Shown here one piece after another: positions 6,256-14,264 of a stretch of DNA of 30,576 bases. The notes beneath the pieces were generated by a model, which searched no databases, had not been told where the DNA came from, and saw nothing but the letters and a program-made list of their open reading frames with translations. Source of the stretch: a virus. The translations under genes and the position numbers were made by a program. Every line of letters begins with the position of its first letter. Position 1 is the stretch's first letter. Location of the stretch: IMG/VR virus record IMGVR_UViG_3300010430_006937, positions 1 to 30,576 of that record; one strand, given 5' to 3'.

Positions 6256-7857
6256 ATGGCGTGGTCCGACAAGCATCTGATTGGCGTCTACAATCGACTG
6301 CTGCGCGATCGCGCAGAGCATGAGCCGATTTTCAACCTGATTGCGTCACTGTTGAGCCCGTGGCGTGGGGACTTCTCTACGGAAACCACACCCGGTCGCA
6401 ATCGAATGCTGAAGCTGTTTGATTCAACCGGGATCACGGCGCTCGACAATCTCACCGCCGGCCTGTACGGAACCACGACAAACGAAGCACAACGCTGGTT
6501 TTCGCTATCGCATCCTGATCCAGGTCTGATGAATATCGAACGGGTCAAGCAATACGTCCAGCTGGTCGAGTCGTGGGCCGTGCAGAGCTATGGGCCGGCG
6601 GTGTCCAACTTCTATGCGGCAGTTCCGCCGCTGTTCCGTGACGCGGCTGGTTTCGGGACTGGCGTGTTCTTCGAGGAAGAGATTCCGGGGCGGGGTGTCT
6701 TTTCCCGCTGCCGGCCGATCCGCGAGATCGTGTTCGAGGAAGATTCCTATGACGAGGTGGAAACGCTGATCCGCTGTTTCCGCCCGACCTACAGCCAGAT
6801 GGTCGGATACTACATGCCGCGCGCCGGAAAGGTTCCGGAGAAGCTGGCCGAACTGGCGCGGAAGTACCCGGAACGCAGATCGCGGGTCTATCACGGCACC
6901 TACATGAACCCGGACTGGAAGCCGGGGAAACTCGGGCCCGCAGGAATGCCGGTGCTGTCTCATCACGTTTGGGCCGAGTCCGAGACACGGCTTTACATGG
7001 GCGGATTCTGGCGGTTCCCCTGGTACGTGCTGCGCTGGTCGCGCGAGAACGATACGCCATGGGGGATCGGCCAGGGGCATCGGGCGTTGTCCGACGTCCG
7101 GATGCTTCAGGCCATGAAGAAAACCCAGCTGGAGGCCGGGCAGCGGGCGGCCAACCCGTCCTTGCTGGCAGTCGACAAGGATTCCCTGCAGACGCTGCGC
7201 ACCACACCGGGCGGCGTGACGGTCGGCGGGCTGGACAAGCGCGGCAATCCGCTTGTGAAGCCGCTCTATACCGGTCACCGCGCCGATATCCCATTGGAGC
7301 TGATGCAGGACACCCGCGAACAGATCAAGGATGCGTTCTATTTCTCCCTGCTGCAGCTCGTCGGGCGCAGCGGCATGACGGCAACGGAAGTGCTTGACCG
7401 GCAGGAAGAACGCATGCGGCTGATGGCGCCCCATGCCACGCTGATCAATCAGCATTTTGCGGCCAAGTCGGTCGCGCGGCGGGTCGATATGGGCGTTCGG
7501 AACGGTCAGCTGCCGCCGCCGCCGCCGGAACTGCAGCAACAGCCGCTGGTTGTCACCTTCCAGAGCGCGTTGCACCAGGCGATGAAGTCGGCGCAGGCAT
7601 CGTCGAGCGCGCGGCTGGTCGAGGATATCCTGCGGGCGACGGAACTGGACCCGGCCGCTGCGGATCTGTTCAACGGCGACGCGTTCGTGCGGCACATGCG
7701 CGAGGGCCGCGGTGCGCCGCCAGACCTGATCCTGGGCGACGACGTCGTCGCGCAGCGTCGCAAGGCGCGGGCGGAACGAGAACAGCAGCAAGCGGCACTC
7801 GACGTCGGACAGCAGGGCGCGAACATCGTGCAGCAGATGCAGAAGGCCGTGGCCTGA
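6256..7857 (+). CDS. Portal (head-to-tail connector) protein, T7-like
   Basis: This 533-residue protein belongs to the podovirus head-tail connector family (as T7 gp8). Recognisable parts are the N-terminal YNRLLRDRAEHEPIFNLIASLL helix, LTAGLYGTTTNEAQRWFSL (~66-84), DAAGFGTGVFFEEE, and the late stem segments LVGRSGMTATEVLDRQEERMRLMAP (~375-400). The C-terminus is a Gln/Ala-rich helix. Portals form a dodecameric ring at one capsid vertex through which DNA passes. A strong GGGGGA ribosome site precedes ATG 6256. Length is typical of the family. The gene ends with a TGATG overlap with the next gene. Confidence 0.93.
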   Translation: MAWSDKHLIGVYNRLLRDRAEHEPIFNLIASLLSPWRGDFSTETTPGRNRMLKLFDSTGITALDNLTAGLYGTTTNEAQRWFSLSHPDPGLMNIERVKQYVQLVESWAVQSYGPAVSNFYAAVPPLFRDAAGFGTGVFFEEEIPGRGVFSRCRPIREIVFEEDSYDEVETLIRCFRPTYSQMVGYYMPRAGKVPEKLAELARKYPERRSRVYHGTYMNPDWKPGKLGPAGMPVLSHHVWAESETRLYMGGFWRFPWYVLRWSRENDTPWGIGQGHRALSDVRMLQAMKKTQLEAGQRAANPSLLAVDKDSLQTLRTTPGGVTVGGLDKRGNPLVKPLYTGHRADIPLELMQDTREQIKDAFYFSLLQLVGRSGMTATEVLDRQEERMRLMAPHATLINQHFAAKSVARRVDMGVRNGQLPPPPPELQQQPLVVTFQSALHQAMKSAQASSSARLVEDILRATELDPAAADLFNGDAFVRHMREGRGAPPDLILGDDVVAQRRKARAEREQQQAALDVGQQGANIVQQMQKAVA

Positions 7858-8165
7858 TGGCGGCCAGGACAAGTGCGCTGAACTGGGTGCTCGGCCTCTA
7901 CGGCAAGCGCGGTGCGGTTGCGGTCTGCCAAGCATACCAGCGGGCTTTCGCCGACAATCACATCGTGCTCGCGGATCTCGCGCGACTCGGTTTCGACCGG
8001 GAAACCCCGTTCATACCGGGAGACACCACGACAACGGCTTTCAACTGCGGAATGCAGGCCATGTGGTTCCATATCCGCGACCGACTGGACCTGACGTCCG
8101 AAGAAATCGAGGCGGCAGAGCGAGATCTGCTGCGATTCCAGACACAGGAGAATCACGATGGCTGA
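7857..8165 (+). CDS. Bbp19-like phage protein
   Basis: This 102-residue protein starts at the ATG overlapping the portal stop. The segment from ~23 to 80 (YQRAFADNHIVLADLARLG, ETPFIPGDTTTTAFNCGMQAMWFHIRD) follows the pattern of the Bbp19-like domain found next to portal and scaffold genes in Bordetella phage BPP-1-like and related podoviruses. Its role is not established; the conserved position suggests head assembly. It overlaps the scaffold gene by eight bases. Confidence 0.7.
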   Translation: MAARTSALNWVLGLYGKRGAVAVCQAYQRAFADNHIVLADLARLGFDRETPFIPGDTTTTAFNCGMQAMWFHIRDRLDLTSEEIEAAERDLLRFQTQENHDG

Positions 8166-9009
8166 AGAAAACGGAAACCCGGCAACCACAACCATGACCG
8201 GCGGCGAGGGCGGCGGAGGCGAGGGCGGCGGAGGCGAGGGCGGGGGCGGTGCCTGGTACGAAGGACTGGGGCTGAACGAAGCGCAGACTGCCGTGATCGA
8301 GAAGAACGGGTTCAAGTCCGGTGCGGACGTGGTGACGGCTTACGACAAGCTGTCAACGCGGGTCGGGAGCAGCCTTCCCGCCGTGAAGGACGGTGACGTG
8401 AAGAACTGGGACGGCTGGAAGGAACTCGGCGTGCCGGAGAAGCCTGACGGATACGAACTGGCCAACCCGGAGGGCCTGCCGGAAGGGTTCGAGATCGACA
8501 ATGCCCGCCTGGAGGCATTCCGGGCGGTGGCACACGAGAACAATGTACCGCCGCACGCTGTTGCTGCGCTGTATGACTGGTACGTCAAGGACAGCGCCGG
8601 CAGTTTCGCCAGCGGCATGGCGTCGGTGAAGGAACAGACGGAGGCCTATAAGGCGGCGCTGGAACAGGAATGGCCCGGTGAGACAGACGGCGCGCTGGAT
8701 ATTGCCCGGCGCGGGTTCGCCTGGCTCGGGTTTGACAGCGAGGCCCTGAAGGATCTCGAAAGCGTCGTCGGCGGTGTGGCGCTGACCAAGGCGCTGCACA
8801 AGCTCGGCAAGGAACTCGGCGAGGATGGCGGCGGCATGACGGGCGGCGGCGACATGACCGCCGACGAGGCCAGTGAGCAGCTGGCAGCGTTGAAGGACGA
8901 CAAGGAATTCCAGGCCGCATTCCGGACGGCCGGTCATCGCGACCATGACGCTGCAGTGGAGAGGTACAACAAGCTCTCATTGCTGGCGAAAGCGAAAAAC
9001 GCGAATTAA
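8158..9009 (+). CDS. Scaffolding protein
   Basis: This 283-residue acidic, highly helical protein lies between the connector genes and the capsid gene, where the scaffold is expected. After a Gly-rich linker (residues ~15-32, EGGGG units) come YEGLGLNEAQTAVIEKNGFKS and a WDGWKELGVPEKPDGYEL segment; this pair is characteristic of podovirus scaffolds (helical QxGW-like segment then GVPExPDxY). The C-terminal region (TADEASEQLAALKDDKEFQAAF, then LLAKAK) resembles the basic capsid-binding end of scaffolds. It directs prohead assembly and leaves before maturation. The ribosome site AGGAGA precedes ATG 8158. Confidence 0.85.
   Translation: MAEENGNPATTTMTGGEGGGGEGGGGEGGGGAWYEGLGLNEAQTAVIEKNGFKSGADVVTAYDKLSTRVGSSLPAVKDGDVKNWDGWKELGVPEKPDGYELANPEGLPEGFEIDNARLEAFRAVAHENNVPPHAVAALYDWYVKDSAGSFASGMASVKEQTEAYKAALEQEWPGETDGALDIARRGFAWLGFDSEALKDLESVVGGVALTKALHKLGKELGEDGGGMTGGGDMTADEASEQLAALKDDKEFQAAFRTAGHRDHDAAVERYNKLSLLAKAKNAN
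8202..8249. repeat. Three-copy 15-nt Gly-rich repeat in the scaffold gene
   Basis: About three copies of a ggcgagggcggcgga-like unit encode Gly-Glu-Gly-Gly-Gly in the N-terminal linker of the scaffold. The third copy has diverged (gggcgggggc). It is a likely slippage-derived flexible linker. Confidence 0.7.
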
Positions 9010-9046
9010 ATCATTTGCGATTTGTCGAAGTGCGGCAATACGATCC

Positions 9047-9080
9047 GGGGCGTCGGGTAGTCCGTCGCCCCGTTTCTTTT
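9047..9080 (+). terminator. Intrinsic terminator between scaffold and capsid genes
   Basis: GGGGCG (9047-9052) pairs with CGCCCC (9066-9071). After one T-T mismatch, CGG (9054-9056) pairs with CCG (9062-9064) around a five-base loop. The stem is followed by GTTTCTTTT. This is a well-formed Rho-independent terminator just after the scaffold stop (9009). It would limit read-through into the capsid gene unless a new promoter follows. Confidence 0.7.
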
Positions 9081-9106
9081 GAAACCGGGCCGGGTCCGGC
9101 TACATG
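9079..9106 (+). promoter_or_regulatory. Possible promoter for the capsid gene
   Basis: TTGAAA (9079-9084) matches five of six -35 positions and is followed after 16 bases by TACATG (9101-9106), a weak -10. It lies immediately after the terminator and 115-140 bases before the capsid start, where a dedicated capsid promoter would be useful. The -10 is poor, so this is tentative. Confidence 0.25.
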
Positions 9107-9218
9107 CTGGCAAGACAGCACGCCCAGGCAGCGAGAAAAGCCAGGTAGGGTCCGGCATCGATCCGGGTAGTCCTTCTGAAAAAACCGTCACTTCAACACG
9201 GAAATTCAGGAGGCAGAG

Positions 9219-10109
9219 TTGCCCACAGCTGACGAAACACTCCACTACGGCACCACCTATACCGAGCATGTCGAGCACCTGCTGCAGCAGAAGACGTCCC
9301 GGTTCATGGACAAGTTCTCGACGCAGAGCTATCGCGGCGAGAACGCGGTGCCGGTCAAACAGTACGGCCAGGCCGAGGCGCAGGACGAAGATGACGTCTT
9401 TGGCGACACGCCGATCAACAGTGTCCCGCGCGAGCGCCGCTGGATCTTCCCGAAGCCGAAGATCGAGTTCGGTGAACTGCTGGCCGAAACGGATCTGGTC
9501 AAGGAACTGACCGACCCGACGAGCGATCTGGTGAAGGCGGGACACCAGGCGGTCTACCGCAAGCTGGATGACCGGCACATTTCGGCATTCTTTGCCGACG
9601 TGAAGGCCGGCAAGGAAGCCGGTGACACGACCATCAGCTTTCCGGCCACTCAGAAGGTCCTGTCGAGCGTCGGTGCCTCAGGTGCAACGGGGATGAACAA
9701 GGCCAAGCTCGATGCCGTCATCACCCAGTACCAGAAGAACGAGTTCGAATTCGATGAACCGATCTGGATGGCGATGTCCGCAACCGATCTCCAGGATCTG
9801 CGCACGCTCTACGAGGCCCAGGACAAGAACATCCGGGGATTCCGGTTCGACCAGAACGACGGGCTGGTCGGCTACCATCAGATCAACTTCATGCACTCCG
9901 AACGGTTGCTGACCAACGCCGGAGGCACCGAACGGCTGCTGCCCGTGTGGGTGCCGTCCGGAATGCAGATGGGGACATGGCTGCCGCTGAACACACAGGT
10001 CGGCCAGGACTCGACCAAGAAGTTCAACTGGCGGGTCTACATGTCGCAGATGGTCGGCGCCGTGCGCCTTCAGGAAGAAAAGGTGATGCAGGTCGCCGTC
10101 GCGGTGTGA
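9219..10109 (+). CDS. Major capsid protein
   Basis: This 296-residue protein follows the scaffold gene. Its features fit the HK97-fold-like capsid proteins of BPP-1-type podoviruses: an N-terminal helix (VEHLLQQKTSRFMDKF), FGDTPINSVPRERRWIFPKP (~68-88), LTDPTSDLVKAGHQAVYRKLDDRHISAFFADV (~97-130), a central helix pair, and a C-terminal WLPLNTQVGQDSTKKFNWRVYMSQMVGAVRLQEEKVMQV. The start is TTG at 9219, set by a perfect AGGAGG six bases upstream; no ATG or GTG is near. A rare start codon on what should be the most abundant virion protein is unusual. The gene is bracketed by strong hairpins at 9047-9080 and 10110-10153. Confidence 0.88.
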   Translation: MPTADETLHYGTTYTEHVEHLLQQKTSRFMDKFSTQSYRGENAVPVKQYGQAEAQDEDDVFGDTPINSVPRERRWIFPKPKIEFGELLAETDLVKELTDPTSDLVKAGHQAVYRKLDDRHISAFFADVKAGKEAGDTTISFPATQKVLSSVGASGATGMNKAKLDAVITQYQKNEFEFDEPIWMAMSATDLQDLRTLYEAQDKNIRGFRFDQNDGLVGYHQINFMHSERLLTNAGGTERLLPVWVPSGMQMGTWLPLNTQVGQDSTKKFNWRVYMSQMVGAVRLQEEKVMQVAVAV

Positions 10110-10153
10110 CGCAAGGGCGGGCGGTGGCTGAACGCCGCTGCCCGCCTGCGTTT
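10110..10153 (+). terminator. Large hairpin directly after the capsid stop
   Basis: CGCA (10110-10113) and GGCGGGCGGTGGC (10116-10128) pair with GCCGCTGCCCGCC (10134-10146) and TGCG (10147-10150), with two G-T wobbles, a two-base bulge and a TGAAC loop. A short TTT follows. The stem is much more stable than needed, but the U tract is short, so it may be a partial terminator or an mRNA 3'-end protector for capsid transcripts. Confidence 0.65.
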
Positions 10154-10199
10154 CCCGGACTTCCCGAAGACAGCAAGCGAACAACAGAGGAGACTGATA

Positions 10200-10682
10200 A
10201 TGGCACTGGTTGCCCTTTTTTCGAATGCGGTGCGCGATCCGTCCGACGATACGACGCGCATCGAGGCCAAGCTTTCCGGCGGCAAGGTCCGCCAGGTGAC
10301 GGGGACTGTCCAGGTGGTGACGGCCAACAACGCCGAATCCACCTACGCGATGGCGAAGATCCCCACCGATGCGGTCATCGATCCCGACTCGAAGCTGTAT
10401 TTCGACGCCTTTGGTGCCGGCAAGACCGTCGATATCGAGGCTGTCATTTCCGGCACCGTGCAGACCCAGCTGCTGACGGATGGCCTGGACGTCGAAAACG
10501 CCGGCAGCGCGTCGGTCCTCGATTCCAACATCGCGATCCAGAACTATGCAAAGCCGCTGTGGTCGCTGATGGGCATGACGAGCGATCCGGGCGGGCTGGC
10601 GACCATCCGTTGCCGCATCAAGGCCGTCGCGGGTGCCGATTCCGACCTGACGATGGTCCTCAAGTACGCCTCGAACAACTGA
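10200..10682 (+). CDS. Hypothetical structural protein after the capsid gene
   Basis: This 160-residue protein starts at ATG 10200, after GAGGAGA about eight bases upstream. It is predicted all-beta (alternating short Val/Ile/Thr strands such as VRQVTGTVQVVTA and TVDIEAVISGTVQTQL), with few charged residues, as expected of a head decoration or minor head protein. It lies alone between two strong hairpins, so its transcript level may be set separately from the capsid gene and the tail genes. I do not recognise a named family; decoration protein is an inference from fold character and position. Confidence 0.6.
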   Translation: MALVALFSNAVRDPSDDTTRIEAKLSGGKVRQVTGTVQVVTANNAESTYAMAKIPTDAVIDPDSKLYFDAFGAGKTVDIEAVISGTVQTQLLTDGLDVENAGSASVLDSNIAIQNYAKPLWSLMGMTSDPGGLATIRCRIKAVAGADSDLTMVLKYASNN

Positions 10683-10694
10683 GGCGGACACCTG

Positions 10695-10722
10695 TTCCCG
10701 GCGGCCGACCTGCCGCCGGGAA
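10695..10722 (+). other. Perfect 11-bp stem-loop between two virion genes
   Basis: TTCCCGGCGGC (10695-10705) pairs perfectly with GCCGCCGGGAA (10712-10722) around the loop CGACCT. There is no downstream T run, so it is not a classical terminator. It could stabilise the upstream mRNA end, be a processing site, or hide the next ribosome site (gene at 10751). Confidence 0.6.
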
Positions 10723-10750
10723 TTCCTGAACCGAGGACTGGAGCGACGCA

Positions 10751-10942
10751 ATGGCCGATACCCTTCGATACGACTACAACCGCGGCGAGGAACAGCACGA
10801 AATCACCCAGGCCACCGCCTCCGCGCAGACGCCGGAATTCCGGTTGGATTTCAAGGGCACGATGACGCGCGATGAAGTGCTGTTCGCCCTGGAACGCTAC
10901 CGCGCGCGCATCCTGAGCGAACCCAACTTCCCGCCCGCGTAA
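10751..10942 (+). CDS. Small hypothetical protein (63 aa)
   Basis: This short ORF begins at ATG 10751 with GGAG about ten bases upstream and ends eleven bases before tail tubular protein A. It begins MADTLRYDYNRGEEQHEI, with mixed charge, and ends in a helix DEVLFALERYRARILSEP. No known domain is visible. Its place in the virion gene cluster suggests a small head or connector component. Confidence 0.55.
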   Translation: MADTLRYDYNRGEEQHEITQATASAQTPEFRLDFKGTMTRDEVLFALERYRARILSEPNFPPA

Positions 10943-10952
10943 GGGGCACGCC

Positions 10953-11561
10953 ATGAGCGGCCTCACCAGCCCATATTCGGAAGTGACGGTTGCCAATCTG
11001 GCGCTGTCACACTGTGAAAGCCCGCAGCTGGTCAGCCTTGATCAGAGCGGGCTTGCGGCGTCTCAGTGCCGGTTGCATCTGCCTGTCGCGCGCGACGCCG
11101 CATTGCAGGATCACGACTGGGGCTTTGCCAGCCGATTCCACACGCTGAGCAAGGATATTGCCGCGCCGTCGTTCGGATTTCCGTCGGCCTATACGCTGCC
11201 CGGATCGGTCCTGGTCGTGCGCCAAGTCAATCGCGATCCCTATGCGCGCTGGAAACGGAACGGAGCACAGATCCACGGCAATTTCGGTACGACTGTGAAG
11301 ATCCGGTCGACCGATCGCGTGACGCGCCCCGCGGACTGGTCCGCGCTGTTCGTCACGGCGTTTGCGCTGCGCCTGGGTATTGCCATTGCACCGCAGCTGG
11401 TGCGATCGACAAGCAAGCTGCAGGAGCTGCGCGCGGCATACGATAGTGCGCTGCACGAGGCGAAGCGGGTCAACAGCCAGGAAGGCTGGCTGGACGAGTT
11501 CGAGGGGGACGAGGAGGGGGAAATCCTCTGGACCGACGCGCGCAGCGGAGGTTACTTCTGA
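10953..11561 (+). CDS. Tail tubular protein A-like (T7 gp11-like)
   Basis: This 202-residue protein matches the podovirus tail tubular protein A family in length (T7 gp11 is about 196) and in key segments: VANLALSHCESPQLVSLDQSGLAASQCRLHLPVARDAALQDHDWGFASR across residues ~14-62, and a C-terminal helix ELRAAYDSALHEAKRVNSQEG. The family forms the adaptor ring between the portal and the tail nozzle. The acidic end (DEFEGDEEGE) is extra. AAGGGG precedes ATG 10953. It is directly followed by tail tubular protein B, the normal order. Confidence 0.85.
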   Translation: MSGLTSPYSEVTVANLALSHCESPQLVSLDQSGLAASQCRLHLPVARDAALQDHDWGFASRFHTLSKDIAAPSFGFPSAYTLPGSVLVVRQVNRDPYARWKRNGAQIHGNFGTTVKIRSTDRVTRPADWSALFVTAFALRLGIAIAPQLVRSTSKLQELRAAYDSALHEAKRVNSQEGWLDEFEGDEEGEILWTDARSGGYF

Positions 11562-11562
11562 C

Positions 11563-13764
11563 ATGCCGGACAGGTCACAGGAACAGGCCAGTTTTGCCGG
11601 TGGCGAACTTGATCCGGAACTGCTGGCGCGGCGCGATCTCAGGCGATACCAGATCGGTCTGCGGCGCTGCCGCAACTTCGTCGTCAAGAGGTCCGGCGCG
11701 GTCACGCGGGCGCCAGGCACAAGGTGGATTGCCGAGACCAAGGGTAGCGGCGGTGTCCGTCTGATTCCCTTTGTCTTCTCGGTCAACGATTCCTTCGTTC
11801 TGGAGTTCGGGAACCTCTATATCCGTTTCTTCAGTGACCAGGCGCAGGTCGATGATGGCAGCGGTTCGCCGCTGGAAATCACCTCGCCCTATGCGACGGC
11901 CGATATTCCGAACCTGCAGTGGTCGCAGACGGCGGATTTTATCTATCTGGTCGACGGCAATCACAAATGGCAGCAGCTGCGCCGCAACTCCGCGACCAGC
12001 TGGACGATCGAGGAATTCCCGCACGCAAACGGACCTTTCGCACCACAGAACCTGGACGAAAGCCTCACCGTCAGCGCCAGTGCAGCGACCGGTACCGGGA
12101 TCACTCTGACGGCGTCGGCAGCGCTGTTCGTTGCCGGCGACGTCGGCAGCTTCTTCCGCCTAAACGAAGTTGACCAGAGCGCGGTACCGGAGTGGACAGG
12201 CAACACGACGGTTTCGGCCGGGTCACGGATGCGATCAGTGGGTGCGGTCTACGAGGTTGTCAGCGGCACGAACACGGGCGTGAACCCGCCAGTGCACATC
12301 GAGGGCGATTCCCTGTCGGAACAGGGTGGCGTCATCTGGCGGCACATCCACAACGGCTTCGGCGTGGTGAAGATCACGGCGGTGGCCAGCGGCACATCGG
12401 CGACGGCCGACGTGGTCGGTGAACTGCCGGACGGCGTGATTTCGTCGAAGACCACGTATCGCTGGCACAAGGCGGCATTCTCGACAGCGACCGGAAACCC
12501 GCGGGCGATCTGCCAGAAGGAACAGCGGATATGGGTTGCCGGCACTGAATCACAGCCGCGCACGATCTGGTTTTCCGCGGTGGGTCGCCCGACGGACTTT
12601 CAGCCCGGCGAGACCGAGGCCGATTCCTCGGATTTCACGCTGTCCGAGTCGGCCGAGGGCTTCAACAACATCAACTGGCTGCTGGACATGGTGCAGCTGC
12701 ACATCGGCACGGAAGGCGAGGAACATGTTGGTCAGGCAACGACCCAGCTGGAAGCGCTGACTCCTGCCAATACGGTCATCCGGCCCCATTCGAACCGCGG
12801 GTCGGCGCGCCTGCAGCCGGTGAAGATCGGCACCACGGCCGTATTCTCGAGCGCCGACGGCACCGGGCTCTACGAGATCAGTTTCGACCCGGACAGCGAG
12901 CGTTTCGCGCCGCGCGACATTTCCATTGCCTCGGCACATTTCTTCAAACCCGGCATCAAGGAAATGGCCTGGTCGAAAACGCCGTTCGGGCTTCTCTGGA
13001 TCGTCATGCAGGACGGCAGCTGCAGCTGCATGACCTTCGAACAGCACGAACAGGTCCTGGCGTTTGCCGGTCGGTCGACAACGTCAGGTGACAGCTTTCG
13101 CTCGGTGGCTGCCGTGCCGGCGGACAATGGCAAGCGGACGGACGTCTACTTCATTGTCGACCGCGTCGTCGGGGGCGTGACCAAGCGATATATCGAGTGC
13201 GTCCAGCAGCCCTGGGATGGCGAGGGGAAGACGGATGCCGCTGCCGCCTGGTATCTGGACAGCGCCTTGCGCGGATCATTCGGGTCGCCGACCACAACGG
13301 TTACAGGTCTTGGCCACCTTGAGGGCCGCGAGGTGGCAATCTGGGCGGACGGGGCGGCACAGCCGTCCAGGACGGTGTCAGGCGGAGCGATAGAGCTGCA
13401 GATTCCGGCCAGCGAGGTTCTAGTCGGCCTGGACTACGGCGGCGAGATTGCGCCGCTTTCCGTTCTGGACGTGCCCGATCGGGCGCCGGGCAACAAGCTG
13501 AAGAACATCATCCGGCTGGCGGTGCATCTGAAGGATTCAATCGGCGGCATCGTGCGGATGGATCCGAACAACCCGGGCCTTGATGAACTGCTGAACCCTT
13601 CCGGTCATGTCGATGGCGCGGCGCTCGAGATCGTCTCGGGTGTCCGCGAGGTGCCCTGCAATCTGGACTGGAGCACCGATCCCTATGTCCCCCTGCTGCC
13701 GTCCGCCGGTGCACCCATGACGGTGCTGGCGCTGACGCCGGTCTATCAAACGAGTTCTGACTGA
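11563..13764 (+). CDS. Tail tubular protein B-like nozzle protein (T7 gp12-like)
   Basis: This 733-residue protein starts at ATG 11563, one base after the preceding stop. The N-terminus (QASFAGGELDPELLARRDL, then YQIGLRRCRNFVVKRSGAVTRAPGTRWI) is the diagnostic start of the gp12-like nozzle family. The rest is a large beta-rich body, as expected of a hexameric tail tube, with a WFSAVGRPTDFQPG motif near residue 340 that is also conserved in the family. Length is close to T7 gp12 (about 794). The frame is open further upstream to 11362, but that part overlaps tail tubular protein A and is a shadow. Confidence 0.88.
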   Translation: MPDRSQEQASFAGGELDPELLARRDLRRYQIGLRRCRNFVVKRSGAVTRAPGTRWIAETKGSGGVRLIPFVFSVNDSFVLEFGNLYIRFFSDQAQVDDGSGSPLEITSPYATADIPNLQWSQTADFIYLVDGNHKWQQLRRNSATSWTIEEFPHANGPFAPQNLDESLTVSASAATGTGITLTASAALFVAGDVGSFFRLNEVDQSAVPEWTGNTTVSAGSRMRSVGAVYEVVSGTNTGVNPPVHIEGDSLSEQGGVIWRHIHNGFGVVKITAVASGTSATADVVGELPDGVISSKTTYRWHKAAFSTATGNPRAICQKEQRIWVAGTESQPRTIWFSAVGRPTDFQPGETEADSSDFTLSESAEGFNNINWLLDMVQLHIGTEGEEHVGQATTQLEALTPANTVIRPHSNRGSARLQPVKIGTTAVFSSADGTGLYEISFDPDSERFAPRDISIASAHFFKPGIKEMAWSKTPFGLLWIVMQDGSCSCMTFEQHEQVLAFAGRSTTSGDSFRSVAAVPADNGKRTDVYFIVDRVVGGVTKRYIECVQQPWDGEGKTDAAAAWYLDSALRGSFGSPTTTVTGLGHLEGREVAIWADGAAQPSRTVSGGAIELQIPASEVLVGLDYGGEIAPLSVLDVPDRAPGNKLKNIIRLAVHLKDSIGGIVRMDPNNPGLDELLNPSGHVDGAALEIVSGVREVPCNLDWSTDPYVPLLPSAGAPMTVLALTPVYQTSSD

Positions 13765-14264
13765 TGTGTGAACCTGCAACAGTCGCGATGGCGTTCACCG
13801 CAATCTCGGCAGCCGCCTCGATTGCCGGCGGCATCAGCGCGGCCAACGCTGCAGACGAGCACGCTCAGAACCTGCGCGCGCGCGCGGCCTTCGAGGAACG
13901 CCGTGGCGTCCTGGAGGAAGAACGGGCGCGCGTCGAGTTCCGGCAGGTCATGGGGCGGCAGGTCGCCAGCCTGGGCGCGCGCGGCATAGATCTCGGGTCC
14001 GGTTCGTCGGAAGTGCTGGCGCGGCAGAGCAGGCAGGCACTGGAAGCCGATGCGCAGGCCATCAGATCCGGGGCCCGGTTCTCCGCCATGATCTCGCGGC
14101 AGGATGCGGCGAACGCTCAGGCGCAGGGCCGAACCGCGATGTTCGGTGCGCTGGCCGGTGCAGCGTCGTCGACCATCAGCGGCGTGACCGCCTGGAAGGG
14201 ACTGAAAGGCAACACGGTTCAAACGACGCGGACGTCGAACCCCGGCCCGTCAGGAGTGCCCTGA
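13764..14264 (+). CDS. Internal virion protein B-like (T7 gp14-like)
   Basis: This 166-residue protein starts at the ATG overlapping the nozzle stop. It begins MCEPATVAMAFTAISAAASIAGGIS, the Cys-containing hydrophobic start of gp14-type proteins, followed by a long Ala/Arg/Glu helix (~30-120) and a second Ala-rich hydrophobic stretch (FGALAGAASSTISGV). In T7 this protein forms the outer-membrane part of the DNA ejection channel. Length and position, after the nozzle and before the large internal proteins, support the call. Confidence 0.8.
   Translation: MCEPATVAMAFTAISAAASIAGGISAANAADEHAQNLRARAAFEERRGVLEEERARVEFRQVMGRQVASLGARGIDLGSGSSEVLARQSRQALEADAQAIRSGARFSAMISRQDAANAQAQGRTAMFGALAGAASSTISGVTAWKGLKGNTVQTTRTSNPGPSGVP

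Noticed and set aside
6505-7935. A 476-codon minus-strand frame opposite the portal gene
   Set aside because: The portal reading on the plus strand is unambiguous. The minus frame is rich in Arg, His and Pro, as expected of a GC-rich antisense shadow.
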